From Spirochaetales bacterium Spiro_07 (GTDB taxonomy: Bacteria > Spirochaetota > Spirochaetia > Treponematales > Treponemataceae): a DNA stretch of 64,000 bases. Location: positions 1-64,000 of the forward strand of contig LVBI01000004.1 in NCBI GenBank assembly GCA_001603145.1. Reading direction: 5' to 3'. The translations under genes and the position numbers were made by a program. Under the pieces are notes generated by a model. The model was given only the letters and a program-made list of their open reading frames with translations. It ran no database searches and was not told where the DNA came from. Of this stretch, positions 44,022-53,742 are shown in pieces (position 1 is the first letter of the stretch; each line of letters begins with the position of its first letter).

Positions 44022-45944
44022 TTATTCAAACAAAGCGTGTATTTCTTTTGCGTAGATTTTCTGAATCTTGTGGCGCATTATTTCTTGTTTTGCAGAAAGC
44101 TCAACGCCAACTTCAAACGGCTTCTCGAGCAGTGCAAAGCGGTTGATTCTTTCAAAAATCTTAAAACCGTTCTTCGCGTTTACAAGATTCTTGATTTCAG
44201 CGTCATATTTTTTGATAATCTCGGAATTTGCAAGCAATTCCTTGTAGTCTTTAAATTCAATGCTGTTTTCTTCAGCAAAAGCGATAATTTCATCTTTGCT
44301 CGGCACGATCAATGCAGCCAGATAACGCTGGTCTTGGCCGTTGCTATCTTGCCCGATTACAACAGCTTGTGAAACATACTGAGATTCGGCAATTTTCATC
44401 TCGATTGGCAGCGGCTCGATGTTTTCGCCGCCTCTGAGAACGATTGTGTCTTTCTTGCGGCCTTTCAATGTGATTTCGCCGTCAATTGTGAGCATCGCAA
44501 GGTCGCCGGTGTCAAACCAGCCGTCTTTGTCGATGACCTTTGCTGTTAGGTCGGGCTTGTTGTAATAGCCTTTCATTACGGTTGCGCCCTTAACAAGCAG
44601 CGAACCTTTTTTGCCCGGCGGAAGAATGTTGCCGTTGTCGTCTACGACGCGCGCTTCAACACCTCTAATAGGCTTGCCGACAGTTCCGAAAATCGGGCGG
44701 TCGTAAGGTCTAACTGAAATTACAGGCGCAGTTTCTGTAAGGCCGTAGCCTTCAACAATCTCAACGCCGATAGCCCAGAAGAATTCGTCTACAACAGGCG
44801 GCATCGCACCGCCGCCAGAAACGCCGTGCTTGAAAGCGTTGCCGAGCTTTGCCTGAATCTTCTTGAAAACAAGCTGATTGCCGAGCAGCTTGAGCGGCCA
44901 CAGCAAAAGATATGGAATTATCAGCAGAATCCAGAAAAGCCATAAAGGCTGCTTTCTGAACCGCGCGCCCTTTTTGAAAAGAAGCCGGTCAATTCTAGAA
45001 AAGAGAATCGAAGCTTTTACAAAGAAATTGAACAATATGAGCGTTATGCCGCCGGTCTTGCGCATTGTGCGAAGAACGCCGTCATAGATTGCTTCAAAGA
45101 CGCGCGGAACGCCCGGCATAATCTGCGGATTGAGCTTCTGAAAGTCCGGCAGAAGCACGCTGCCAATCGGTTTTGAATAGCTTACGGCCGCGCCAACTGA
45201 AAGCACGACATATTCGCAGAGACGCTCAAACGCGTGCCAGACCGGCAGCACGCAAAGCGCTCTTTCGCCTGTGCGTATGTTGATGCGTTCCGGCAGTTCG
45301 TCAAGCTGTGTAATGAAGTTTCCGTGCGTAAGCACAACGCCTTTCGGCTCGCCAGTTGTGCCTGAAGTGAAGATGATTGTTGCAACATCGTCCCAAGAGC
45401 CTTTTTCAAGCTCTGCTTCAACTGTGCCCGGATTATTGATGCGCCATGCCTTGCCTGCTGCAATCAGGTCGTCATAGCAGTAAAGTTCTGTATTGTTTTC
45501 TGTGCAAAGCTTCTTTGTTTCGTCTGAAGGCGCATCAATGATTATGAGCGCGGTCATCAGCGGTAGGTTCGGCTTTAAGCTCAGTATCTTTTTTACTTGT
45601 GTCTGATTTTCAGCAATTACTACCTTACATTCAGCAAAAGAAAGAATATATGAAAGGTCATGCTCTGTCGCGTCGCAGCCACGCGGTACGTCGATTGCGC
45701 CTATAGACAAAAGACCCATGTCGGAAATGGCCCATTCCTTTCTGTTGTCGCAAATAAGCCCGATATGCTCGCCCCTTGTTGAGCCTATCGACAAAAGGCC
45801 TGCACCAAAATCAAGTGCAGTCTGAAAATAGTCTTTGTACAGTGTCGGAACGAATTCGTCTTTTTCGTTCTTGCTGTAGTGTGAAGCAACATCAGGGTGC
45901 TCTTCGGCAATGCGCTTGAGCAGTTTTGGTAATGTCTGGTCCAT
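44022..45944 (-). CDS. Long-chain acyl-CoA synthetase (AMP-forming)
   Basis: It has 640 residues with the ANL superfamily motifs: the P-loop-like FTSGTTGEPKGV, EGYGLTETAPVI, WFDTGDLAML and the C-terminal KGRKKDTIVLRGGENI. It activates fatty acids to acyl-CoA, probably to scavenge host or environmental lipid. A hydrophobic stretch near 335-365 (PLWLFWILLIIPYLLLWPL) suggests membrane association, as in related spirochaete enzymes. GGAA lies seven bases before the ATG. An inverted repeat overlaps its promoter. Confidence 0.92.
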   Translation of the reverse strand: MDQTLPKLLKRIAEEHPDVASHYSKNEKDEFVPTLYKDYFQTALDFGAGLLSIGSTRGEHIGLICDNRKEWAISDMGLLSIGAIDVPRGCDATEHDLSYILSFAECKVVIAENQTQVKKILSLKPNLPLMTALIIIDAPSDETKKLCTENNTELYCYDDLIAAGKAWRINNPGTVEAELEKGSWDDVATIIFTSGTTGEPKGVVLTHGNFITQLDELPERINIRTGERALCVLPVWHAFERLCEYVVLSVGAAVSYSKPIGSVLLPDFQKLNPQIMPGVPRVFEAIYDGVLRTMRKTGGITLILFNFFVKASILFSRIDRLLFKKGARFRKQPLWLFWILLIIPYLLLWPLKLLGNQLVFKKIQAKLGNAFKHGVSGGGAMPPVVDEFFWAIGVEIVEGYGLTETAPVISVRPYDRPIFGTVGKPIRGVEARVVDDNGNILPPGKKGSLLVKGATVMKGYYNKPDLTAKVIDKDGWFDTGDLAMLTIDGEITLKGRKKDTIVLRGGENIEPLPIEMKIAESQYVSQAVVIGQDSNGQDQRYLAALIVPSKDEIIAFAEENSIEFKDYKELLANSEIIKKYDAEIKNLVNAKNGFKIFERINRFALLEKPFEVGVELSAKQEIMRHKIQKIYAKEIHALFE

Positions 45945-45970
45945 AAGTTTTCCGATTATGTATATTGTTT

Positions 45971-46008
45971 ATTATAAAATGACATTCTTTGTTGTTTGTG
46001 TCATTTTA
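45971..46008 (-). promoter_or_regulatory. Candidate operator at the acyl-CoA synthetase promoter
   Basis: Arms TAAAATGACA (45975-45984) and TGTCATTTTA (45999-46008) form a perfect 10-bp inverted repeat with 14-base spacing. One arm touches a TATAAT (45976-45971, minus strand). A repressor site controlling the acyl-CoA synthetase gene is plausible; the regulator is unknown. Confidence 0.45.
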
Positions 46009-46030
46009 GATTTTCATTATACAGTGACTT

Positions 46031-46067
46031 AAAAAAAAAGACAACACGCCGAGCGTGCTGTCTTTTA
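46031..46067 (-). terminator. Terminator after the small membrane protein gene
   Basis: Read on the minus strand, the stem AAAAGACAGCACGC/GCGTGTTGTCTTTT (one wobble pair) runs into a long T-tract (46031-46039). Confidence 0.82.
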
Positions 46068-46084
46068 AGATATTTATCTTGCGG

Positions 46085-46333
46085 TTAGAATTTCTTGCCC
46101 ATGATAAGACGAACAATGAAAATCAAGAGACATGTGCCCAAAACTGAAATAATCAGCTGAACAATCAAGCCGCCGCCGATATGAAGGAGGTTGGCACACC
46201 AGCCGCCGAGAGCTGCACCGACAATTCCAAGAAGACAGTTCATCCAGAAACCGTGCTTGCTTTTCATAAACATTCCGGCAAGCCAGCCAACAAGGGCACC
46301 AATCAAAATTGTGAGAACAATAGACAATATCAT
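46085..46333 (-). CDS. GlsB/YeaQ/YmgE-type small membrane protein
   Basis: It has 82 residues, almost all hydrophobic, in three helices with Gly-rich faces (GALVGWLAGMFMK, MNCLLGIVGAALGGW, IISVLGTCLLIFIVRLIMGKK). This fits the YeaQ/YmgE (transglycosylase-associated) stress-response family of ~80-residue inner-membrane proteins; their molecular role is unclear. I chose ATG 46333 because GAGGTG lies six bases before it; the track ATG at 46342 is too close to that site. It forms a single-gene unit with its own terminator. Confidence 0.85.
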   Translation of the reverse strand: MILSIVLTILIGALVGWLAGMFMKSKHGFWMNCLLGIVGAALGGWCANLLHIGGGLIVQLIISVLGTCLLIFIVRLIMGKKF

Positions 46334-46423
46334 TGCATTCACCTCGTGATGAAGAATTAGGGCTTAGAAATAAGTCCTTTATAGCAGATTATATCACGGT
46401 TTATTTTAAAAGTGGAAAAAAAA

Positions 46424-48367
<1,944 letters not shown>

Positions 48368-48370
<3 letters not shown>

Positions 48371-48509
48371 GTCATAAAGGTTATTCCATTTGGCAGATAT
48401 TGTCAAAAAATATGTACAATGTTTCTTACACTGACATATCAGTGTGTTAATTGTTTTTCTTTTGAATATATTGCAATTGTTGCGGTTTTTTGTCATACTT
48501 TTCAGCATG
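48368..48509. promoter_or_regulatory. Divergent predicted leaderless promoters of recQ and the SLT gene
   Basis: Minus: TTGACA (48406-48401), 17 bases, TAACCT (48383-48378), seven bases, ATG 48370. Plus: TTGCAA (48471-48476), 17 bases, CATACT (48494-48499), seven bases, ATG 48507. Neither start has a Shine-Dalgarno sequence. Confidence 0.75.
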
Positions 48510-49280
48510 ATAACTATGAGCAAAACTTATTCACGAAAAATGAAGAACGCTGCAATTAATCCTGATTTTTTGAGATTCTTAGTTTGTCTTTTTATTTGTG
48601 CTTTGCTTGTTTTGGCTATTACAACGAAATTGCAGCCTGCTATTCAGAATGCCGGTAATGAAATTATTCAGTTGGAACCTGCTGTAGAAGAAATTCCTTC
48701 TGTAAACCCTGATGATTTTCAGAAGATTGCCGTAAACCATGCCCGCAAAACTGATTCGGGGCTTTTGCTTTACAGAGATGAAGCTTCAAGACCGAAAGTT
48801 GTCTGGTTTTACAGCCACATAACCGGCAGCGAGTCTGTTGCAAACGCGATTCTTGTGAATGCAGATAAAAATGATATTCCGCTTTCTCTTGCGTTTGCCC
48901 TTTCTTATGTTGAAAGCCGCTATAAGGCAAAGGCCGTAAACCACAACAAGAATTCAACAACAGACCGCGGCTTGTTTCAGCTTAACAGCGCGTCTTTCTC
49001 AAAGCTTTCTGAAGAAGAGTGCTTCAACCCGGACATAAACGCAAAGCATGGCTTGACCCATTTGCGCTTCTGCCTTGACACAGCCGGAAACGAAGTTGCG
49101 GCTCTTGCAATGTACAATGCCGGAACTGTAAAGGTTAAATCGGGTTCTACACCGCAGATGACGCTTGACTACGTTTCAAAAATCATGAGCTACCGCGAAG
49201 GGCTTGATTCGCTGTTCGCGCAAGAAGTTGTTGCAAAGCTTGAAACCAGTCAGCCTGTAAGGGTTGCTGTTCTTAACTAG
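48507..49280 (+). CDS. Membrane-anchored lytic transglycosylase (SLT) domain protein
   Basis: The start at ATG 48507 (MITMSKTYSRK) is chosen from the promoter; ATG 48516 is possible. The product has 257 residues. One membrane helix (LRFLVCLFICALLVLAIT) precedes a periplasmic SLT domain with the catalytic Glu in ALSYVESRYKAKA, TDRGLFQLN and ALAMYNAGTVKV. It should cleave peptidoglycan glycan strands. It is followed eight bases later by a radical SAM gene, so it is probably the first gene of a two-gene operon. Confidence 0.88.
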   Translation: MITMSKTYSRKMKNAAINPDFLRFLVCLFICALLVLAITTKLQPAIQNAGNEIIQLEPAVEEIPSVNPDDFQKIAVNHARKTDSGLLLYRDEASRPKVVWFYSHITGSESVANAILVNADKNDIPLSLAFALSYVESRYKAKAVNHNKNSTTDRGLFQLNSASFSKLSEEECFNPDINAKHGLTHLRFCLDTAGNEVAALAMYNAGTVKVKSGSTPQMTLDYVSKIMSYREGLDSLFAQEVVAKLETSQPVRVAVLN

Positions 49281-49288
49281 CATAATCA

Positions 49289-50302
49289 ATGAGCGATTCG
49301 TCTGTCTTTTATAGGTCGTGCCTTCTCTGCCCAAGACGCTGCAATGCAAACAGAAACAGCGGAAAACTTGGCTTTTGTGCCGAAACTTCGGAGCTTAAGC
49401 TTGCGTGGGCAGGGCTTCACTTTGGCGAAGAGCCTTTCATCACCGCTGCCGGCGGTTCGGGCACAATCTTCGTTACGGGCTGCAACCTAAAATGCGCTTT
49501 CTGCCAGAATTATCAGATTTCGCAAAAAGGCACAGGTTCAGCCGTAGGGCAGGAATTGTTCATACGAATTTGCCTTGCGCTTCAAGAAGCAGGCGCAGAA
49601 AACATCAACATAGTGACCGGCAGCCATGCAATTGCTTCTTTAGCACCTTTCTTGAGATGCGCCAAGTCTTCGGGCTTAAAAATTCCAGTCTGCTGGAACT
49701 GTTCGGCGTATGAATCGATTGAAGCGCTTGAACTGCTTTCAGATGTGGTGGACATTTGGCTGCCTGACTTGAAGACGCTCAACCCTCTTATAAGCGAAGC
49801 AGTTTTTGCCGCAAAAGATTATCCGCAAGTTGCAAAGCGGGCAATAAAATGGATGATTGAGCACAGCAATCCTGAATTCACTACAGTTTTTGACAAGCAG
49901 GGTAAAAAACATCAGAAAATGCTTTCGGGCGTAATCGTGCGTCACCTTGCTTTACCCGGTAGAATCGAGGATTCTGCACTAGTTCTCGACTGGTTCGAGA
50001 AACACGCTGACAAAAGGGCTTATCTTTCGTTGATGAGCCAGTATACGCCCGTGCCTTTCAGCCAAGAAGAGATGCAGCAGCGGCAAAAAGCGTTGAGCGC
50101 GTTTCAGAACCGCTACATTGAGCAAGACGAATTCGACAAGCTACAGCAGTTGATAGAATCTTATGAAATTGAAAATGGCTTTTACCAAGAACTTGTGCAA
50201 GACACCGAATGGCTGCCCGATTTTAACCGCGTTCAGCCTTTCTCTTCTGAGCTTGCCCGCCCAATCTGGCATTGGTCAAATCCTTCCGAGATAATCCGCT
50301 GA
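49289..50302 (+). CDS. PflX-like radical SAM protein
   Basis: It has 337 residues. The N-terminus has a Cys-rich segment (CLLCPRRC...GFC), then the radical SAM cluster CNLKCAFC within VTGCNLKCAFCQNYQIS, and further motifs (NIVTGSHAI, DIWLPDLK). It matches the uncharacterised pyruvate-formate-lyase-activase-like group (COG1313, PflX). The extra N-terminal cysteines suggest a second metal site. The substrate is unknown. No Shine-Dalgarno site is seen, but the gene begins eight bases after the SLT stop and may be translated by coupling. Confidence 0.85.
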   Translation: MSDSSVFYRSCLLCPRRCNANRNSGKLGFCAETSELKLAWAGLHFGEEPFITAAGGSGTIFVTGCNLKCAFCQNYQISQKGTGSAVGQELFIRICLALQEAGAENINIVTGSHAIASLAPFLRCAKSSGLKIPVCWNCSAYESIEALELLSDVVDIWLPDLKTLNPLISEAVFAAKDYPQVAKRAIKWMIEHSNPEFTTVFDKQGKKHQKMLSGVIVRHLALPGRIEDSALVLDWFEKHADKRAYLSLMSQYTPVPFSQEEMQQRQKALSAFQNRYIEQDEFDKLQQLIESYEIENGFYQELVQDTEWLPDFNRVQPFSSELARPIWHWSNPSEIIR

Positions 50303-50479
50303 GGTGCGGTTAGTTTGTGCGCAGCTTGCACCGGCTCGTGGTTGCACCAGCTTTTGTGGGTGTGCCGCTGCACCAACTTTGTATGCCGTTACACCAGATT
50401 TTGCGTGGCGCGTTTGTGCTGGCGCTTGCAAACACTGCTGATTCGCACCAGCTGATTTCCGCCCGGCACCAAGCTTAAG
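50303..50479. other. Intergenic stretch with degenerate GCACCAGC-type repeats
   Basis: Short related segments (GCACCGGCTC, GCACCAGCTTTTG, GCACCAACTTTG, ACACCAGATTTTG, GCACCAGCTGA) recur at roughly 15- to 26-base intervals. There is no ORF, terminator or tRNA. Confidence 0.5.
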
Positions 50480-50884
50480 CTACAGCACCTTTCTTTCGAC
50501 GATTGCGCTCATTATAGAAGAAAGCACTTCAAGCGGCAAATCTTCTGCTTCTGCATTGACTGTATCGTTGATTTCAGCCCAGTCTTTTTTGGGAAAATCC
50601 TGGTCTGGCTCAAGCTGACCGTCAAAAAGAGCAAGCACATTTGCAAGCCAGTCTATGTTCGTTTTCTGCGGTTCTTCCGCAAGATTCGCGCTTTTCTGAA
50701 TGTAAGTCTGCTCCCAATATTCGGCGAGCGGCTCTGCAATGCATTCCAAGCCTCTGCTGTATGAAATGAAAAGCTTTTCTATGGCGCGGCTCGCCCTCAA
50801 GCCGTCGTAATTTCCGTTGTGGTCTGCGCGTTCATGCTTAAGGCAGCGCTGAACGTCGGCGTAAAATTTTCCTAAATCTGTCAT
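50480..50884 (-). CDS. Conserved-looking protein of unknown function
   Basis: ATG 50884 (MTDLGKFYADVQ) is preferred over the track start, giving 134 residues. It is helical and acidic, with no signal peptide or membrane segment. Segments include CLKHERADHNGNYDGLRASR and ALFDGQLEPDQDFPKKDWAEI. No family is recognised. It converges on the radical SAM gene and is divergent from the PTS EIIA gene. AAGG lies only two bases before the ATG, a poor ribosome-binding site. Confidence 0.6.
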   Translation of the reverse strand: MTDLGKFYADVQRCLKHERADHNGNYDGLRASRAIEKLFISYSRGLECIAEPLAEYWEQTYIQKSANLAEEPQKTNIDWLANVLALFDGQLEPDQDFPKKDWAEINDTVNAEAEDLPLEVLSSIMSAIVERKVL

Positions 50885-51073
50885 AGCCTTATGATAACCG
50901 ATTTTCAAATAAGTTTATAGGCTTTGAAGTTTTGCGTAAAGAATTCTGGCAAGAAATCTTTTTGCATGATTAAAGCGCGGTAATTTTGATAATTCTTTAT
51001 TTTGAAAAGATTTATGCTTTGTTTTGCGCGCGTCCGTCTATTGCAAAATAGGCGCAAAAAATTGAATTTTTTC

Positions 51074-51111
51074 TTGACTTTAAATCTAAGTAAACGTAAA
51101 CTGAGTTTATG
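51074..51111 (+). promoter_or_regulatory. Predicted leaderless promoter of the PTS EIIA gene
   Basis: TTGACT (51074-51079), 17-base spacer, TAAACT (51097-51102), six bases to ATG 51109; no Shine-Dalgarno sequence. Confidence 0.75.
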
Positions 51112-51555
51112 AACTTAAGAACTGTTTTAACCACTGACACTGTAAACTTGCATCTCAAAGGCACAACAAAAGAGCAGATTATTGATGAGATGCTTGATAT
51201 TTTGGTAAATGCTGGCAAGGTAAAAGATAAAGAGACTGCAAAAGCTTGTGTTCTTGACCGCGAACATAAGATGTCTACCGGCATGAAGCATGGAATCGCC
51301 ATTCCGCACGGAAAGACTGATACTGTTGACGATTTGGTTGCTTGTATCGGTATTTCTGATAATCCTGTTGATTTCGATTCGCTCGACCAGGAACCATGCC
51401 GTATTTTCATTATGACATTGTCTCCAGTCAACAAGACAGGTCCGCATCTTCAGTTCCTCGCTGAAGTAAGCCTTCTTTTCAAGAGCGCTGAAAAACGTCA
51501 GGAAATTTTGAAGACTGTTGATAAAGCAGAAGTTATCAGAATTTTGACTGAATAG
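51109..51555 (+). CDS. PTS EIIA type-2 (fructose/nitrogen-type) protein
   Basis: It has 148 residues, the full length of a free EIIA. The phospho-acceptor His is in GIAIPHGKTDTV; VLDREHKMSTGMKHG precedes it as usual in the PtsN/FruA group. With PtsI in the same window but no EIIB/EIIC genes, it fits a regulatory PtsN-like branch rather than sugar transport, as reported for other treponemes. The HPr and kinase genes are not in the window. A terminator follows directly. Confidence 0.92.
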   Translation: MNLRTVLTTDTVNLHLKGTTKEQIIDEMLDILVNAGKVKDKETAKACVLDREHKMSTGMKHGIAIPHGKTDTVDDLVACIGISDNPVDFDSLDQEPCRIFIMTLSPVNKTGPHLQFLAEVSLLFKSAEKRQEILKTVDKAEVIRILTE

Positions 51556-51580
51556 TCTGAAATTTTGTTTTTCTAACGTG

Positions 51581-51614
51581 AATAGACCGCTGTTCTGGCG
51601 GTCTATTGTTTTTT
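51581..51614 (+). terminator. Rho-independent terminator after the EIIA gene
   Basis: Perfect 10-bp stem AATAGACCGC/GCGGTCTATT (51581-51590, 51598-51607) followed by GTTTTTT. Confidence 0.9.
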
Positions 51615-51638
51615 ATAGCGAATTCCTAAAAAGAAATT

Positions 51639-52169
51639 ATGAAACTATCAGAAAAAGACTATTTTGCGCAAGATTATAAGCTTGCAACCGCAGCCGGAAA
51701 GCAATTTGAATCGGCGTCCATCATTAAGCTTTCGTCAAAAGACAATTTTGAACCAATCGAAAAAGCCCAAAAAGACAAGCTTTGTATAATTGAATTTGAC
51801 TCTGCTTTTGCAGGCGTTGCGCCAGATGAATTCGATGAAGCCTTTCTTGCGTCTTTCCGCGAAAGCTTGAAAAAGCTTGAAGAGGGCGGCGCAGCATTCT
51901 TGCTCAAGCCTTTGCTTGCCGGTGCTGTTGCCACAGAAGAAGCAGCAGAAAACTTGAACGCGCTTTTCTATCATATTGCGCGCCGCCTTAAAGACTGCGC
52001 CTGTGTTGCAGGTTTTGACTTATCAGCTTTAGACGCAGATGTTAAGCGCAAAGCCGCCGTTATAGATGCGCTCAAAAAGAAACACCCCGAATATGTCTAT
52101 TTGCTTAAAGACAAAGCAGAAGCCGCTGCTATTGAAGGTGATTATCCGGGGCGGCTTGTGCTTTACTAG
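51639..52169 (+). CDS. Protein of unknown function, 176 residues
   Basis: It is a soluble, helical, Ala/Lys-rich protein (MKLSEKDYFAQDYKLA...) with no signal peptide. Segments such as LCIIEFDSAFAGVAPDEFDEAFLASF and CACVAGFDLSALDADVKRKA suggest an alpha/beta fold, but no family is recognised. Codon use matches neighbouring core genes. It lies after the EIIA terminator and starts with AAAGAAATTATG, a weak ribosome-binding site. Confidence 0.6.
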   Translation: MKLSEKDYFAQDYKLATAAGKQFESASIIKLSSKDNFEPIEKAQKDKLCIIEFDSAFAGVAPDEFDEAFLASFRESLKKLEEGGAAFLLKPLLAGAVATEEAAENLNALFYHIARRLKDCACVAGFDLSALDADVKRKAAVIDALKKKHPEYVYLLKDKAEAAAIEGDYPGRLVLY

Positions 52170-52402
52170 CTGATTACCGGCTTTCATGTTGTGCGCGGCC
52201 AGTGCCTAAGCTTTGAGTGTGGCGCGCGCTGTGCATGTCTAGCAGCCTTTTCAACTCTGTCATTGTTTTATAGCAACAGATTTTCTCCCGTATTTTCAAC
52301 TTTCCGTTGAGTCATTTCCAAAAATAAATTGTTAGGATTTTTCTTAGACATCTGCTAATATACAATTACCGCGCGGAATTAAAGACTGGCAGCTTTCAGT
52401 TC

Positions 52403-52432
52403 TGTCACCCTGAACTTGTTTCAGGGTCTCAT
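52403..52432. repeat. Dispersed intergenic palindrome, variant stem
   Basis: TGTCACCCTGAAC TTG TTTCAGGGTCTC follows the GTCA-stem-CTTG-stem-TCT plan of the other copies. It lies in the leader of the XRE-type gene. The rest of this 300-base gap (52170-52469) holds only a TAATAT-like -10 and no gene. Confidence 0.6.
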
Positions 52433-52469
52433 AAATCAAGCTTGCCGGAACACAAGGAGACAAAACAAA

Positions 52470-53606
52470 ATGAAAAACTCAATTGGTTCAAACATCAAAT
52501 ATTACAGAAAGCAGCTGGGGCTCACACAGGAAGAACTTGCGGGCCAGCTCTTTGTAACTTCTCAGGCGGTGAGCAAATGGGAAAGCGACGCGGGTCTGCC
52601 GGATACTGCGCAGATTGTTCCACTGGCGAAAGTGCTCAATATTTCAACTGACGCACTTTTTGGCCTTGAGCAGGGAAATTATGATGCAGTGACAGCCGCA
52701 AAGGTTCATGTAAAATTCCGCGAGCTGCGCAGTCAGATTGATAAAAAGAAGGGAGCTCTGGAAGCTTGCGAATATCTTCTTTCTGAATGCGAGGCAAATC
52801 CCTTGAACTTTGAAATCTACATGTACTTTGTTCAGAGTGTTGCAAACTTAAGCCGCAATATCGATCCATTCGGCGAATACAAAAAAGGCATGAATGAAAC
52901 CTACGACAAATATTTTGACGAGGCTTTGAAAAAGTCTGTTCAGGTTATCCGCTACTGCAAGGAAGAAGATTTTGTTGAAAAAACTCACTTCGCTCTTTCC
53001 TGGATTTACATTCACTGCAAGGAATACGAAAAGGCTCGCGAACACATAGCAAAGCTTCCGAGCATAAAATCTAACATGCTCAAGGAAAGTATTCTTGCCA
53101 AACTGGAAGGCTTTGAAAATGGCGTAGAGGCACAGCTTAAGGCCCAGCACAATAATTCTCAGCTCATGTGCCTGCCCTTCAACAAGGAGTTTGTATATTC
53201 CGCAGAAACTTATTTCTGGAACAAGCCTGAACTGGCGGCCGACTATTGCGAATGGGCTTTGAACATAATTTTTGCAATCTGCAAGGATCCGACAATGAAG
53301 CCATTCTGCCAGGGCTTTGTGAAGGATTTGTATGCCTTTAAGATTTGTGGTGAACTGAAATCCGGTCGCGCCGAAAATATCAAAGCCGCCCGCAAAGATT
53401 TTGCCGCACTCAAAAAACTGATTTATGATTATGTCGATTTTTGCGCAGCCGAGTTTGAGCGTAAAGACCTTCTGAATGTCTATGACGAAAAGGGCATCCT
53501 GAATATGAAGCTTTACACAAAAGAAGATGGTGACCGCCGCATAAAAGAACTTGAAGAAAAAATCAAAAACTGGTGCGGCGAGGAAGCACTAAAGAAAGTA
53601 TTGTAA
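52470..53606 (+). CDS. XRE-family regulator with long helical (TPR-like) C-terminal domain
   Basis: ATG 52470 (MKNSIGSNIKYYRK) follows AAGGAG by ten bases; the track start is upstream. It has 378 residues. Residues ~5-65 are an XRE helix-turn-helix (TQEELAGQLFVTSQAVSKWESDAGLPD), close to the Firmicute stand-alone XRE type. The remaining ~310 residues are helical with repeated aromatic and charged pairs (YMYFVQSVANLSRN, FALSWIYIHCKEYEKAREHIA), like TPR sensor domains of Rgg-type regulators. Its ligand and targets are unknown. Codon use (more GGC/CTC) differs slightly from its neighbours, hinting at acquisition. Confidence 0.85.
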   Translation: MKNSIGSNIKYYRKQLGLTQEELAGQLFVTSQAVSKWESDAGLPDTAQIVPLAKVLNISTDALFGLEQGNYDAVTAAKVHVKFRELRSQIDKKKGALEACEYLLSECEANPLNFEIYMYFVQSVANLSRNIDPFGEYKKGMNETYDKYFDEALKKSVQVIRYCKEEDFVEKTHFALSWIYIHCKEYEKAREHIAKLPSIKSNMLKESILAKLEGFENGVEAQLKAQHNNSQLMCLPFNKEFVYSAETYFWNKPELAADYCEWALNIIFAICKDPTMKPFCQGFVKDLYAFKICGELKSGRAENIKAARKDFAALKKLIYDYVDFCAAEFERKDLLNVYDEKGILNMKLYTKEDGDRRIKELEEKIKNWCGEEALKKVL

Positions 53607-53742
53607 GTTTTTGGTATCTCTTTGGAAAAAAGCAAACATACGGGATTCTGATGCTTAGAAACGCAGCTGCTTCCGAACAGCTCTGTGTTTTTCAAAGCTT
53701 TTTTCTGGTAATTGCCAAATTTCTGTGTTAGAATATTTTGCA

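Noticed and set aside
50303-50479. CRISPR array
   Set aside because: The repeats are too short, degenerate and unevenly spaced, and no cas genes are present.
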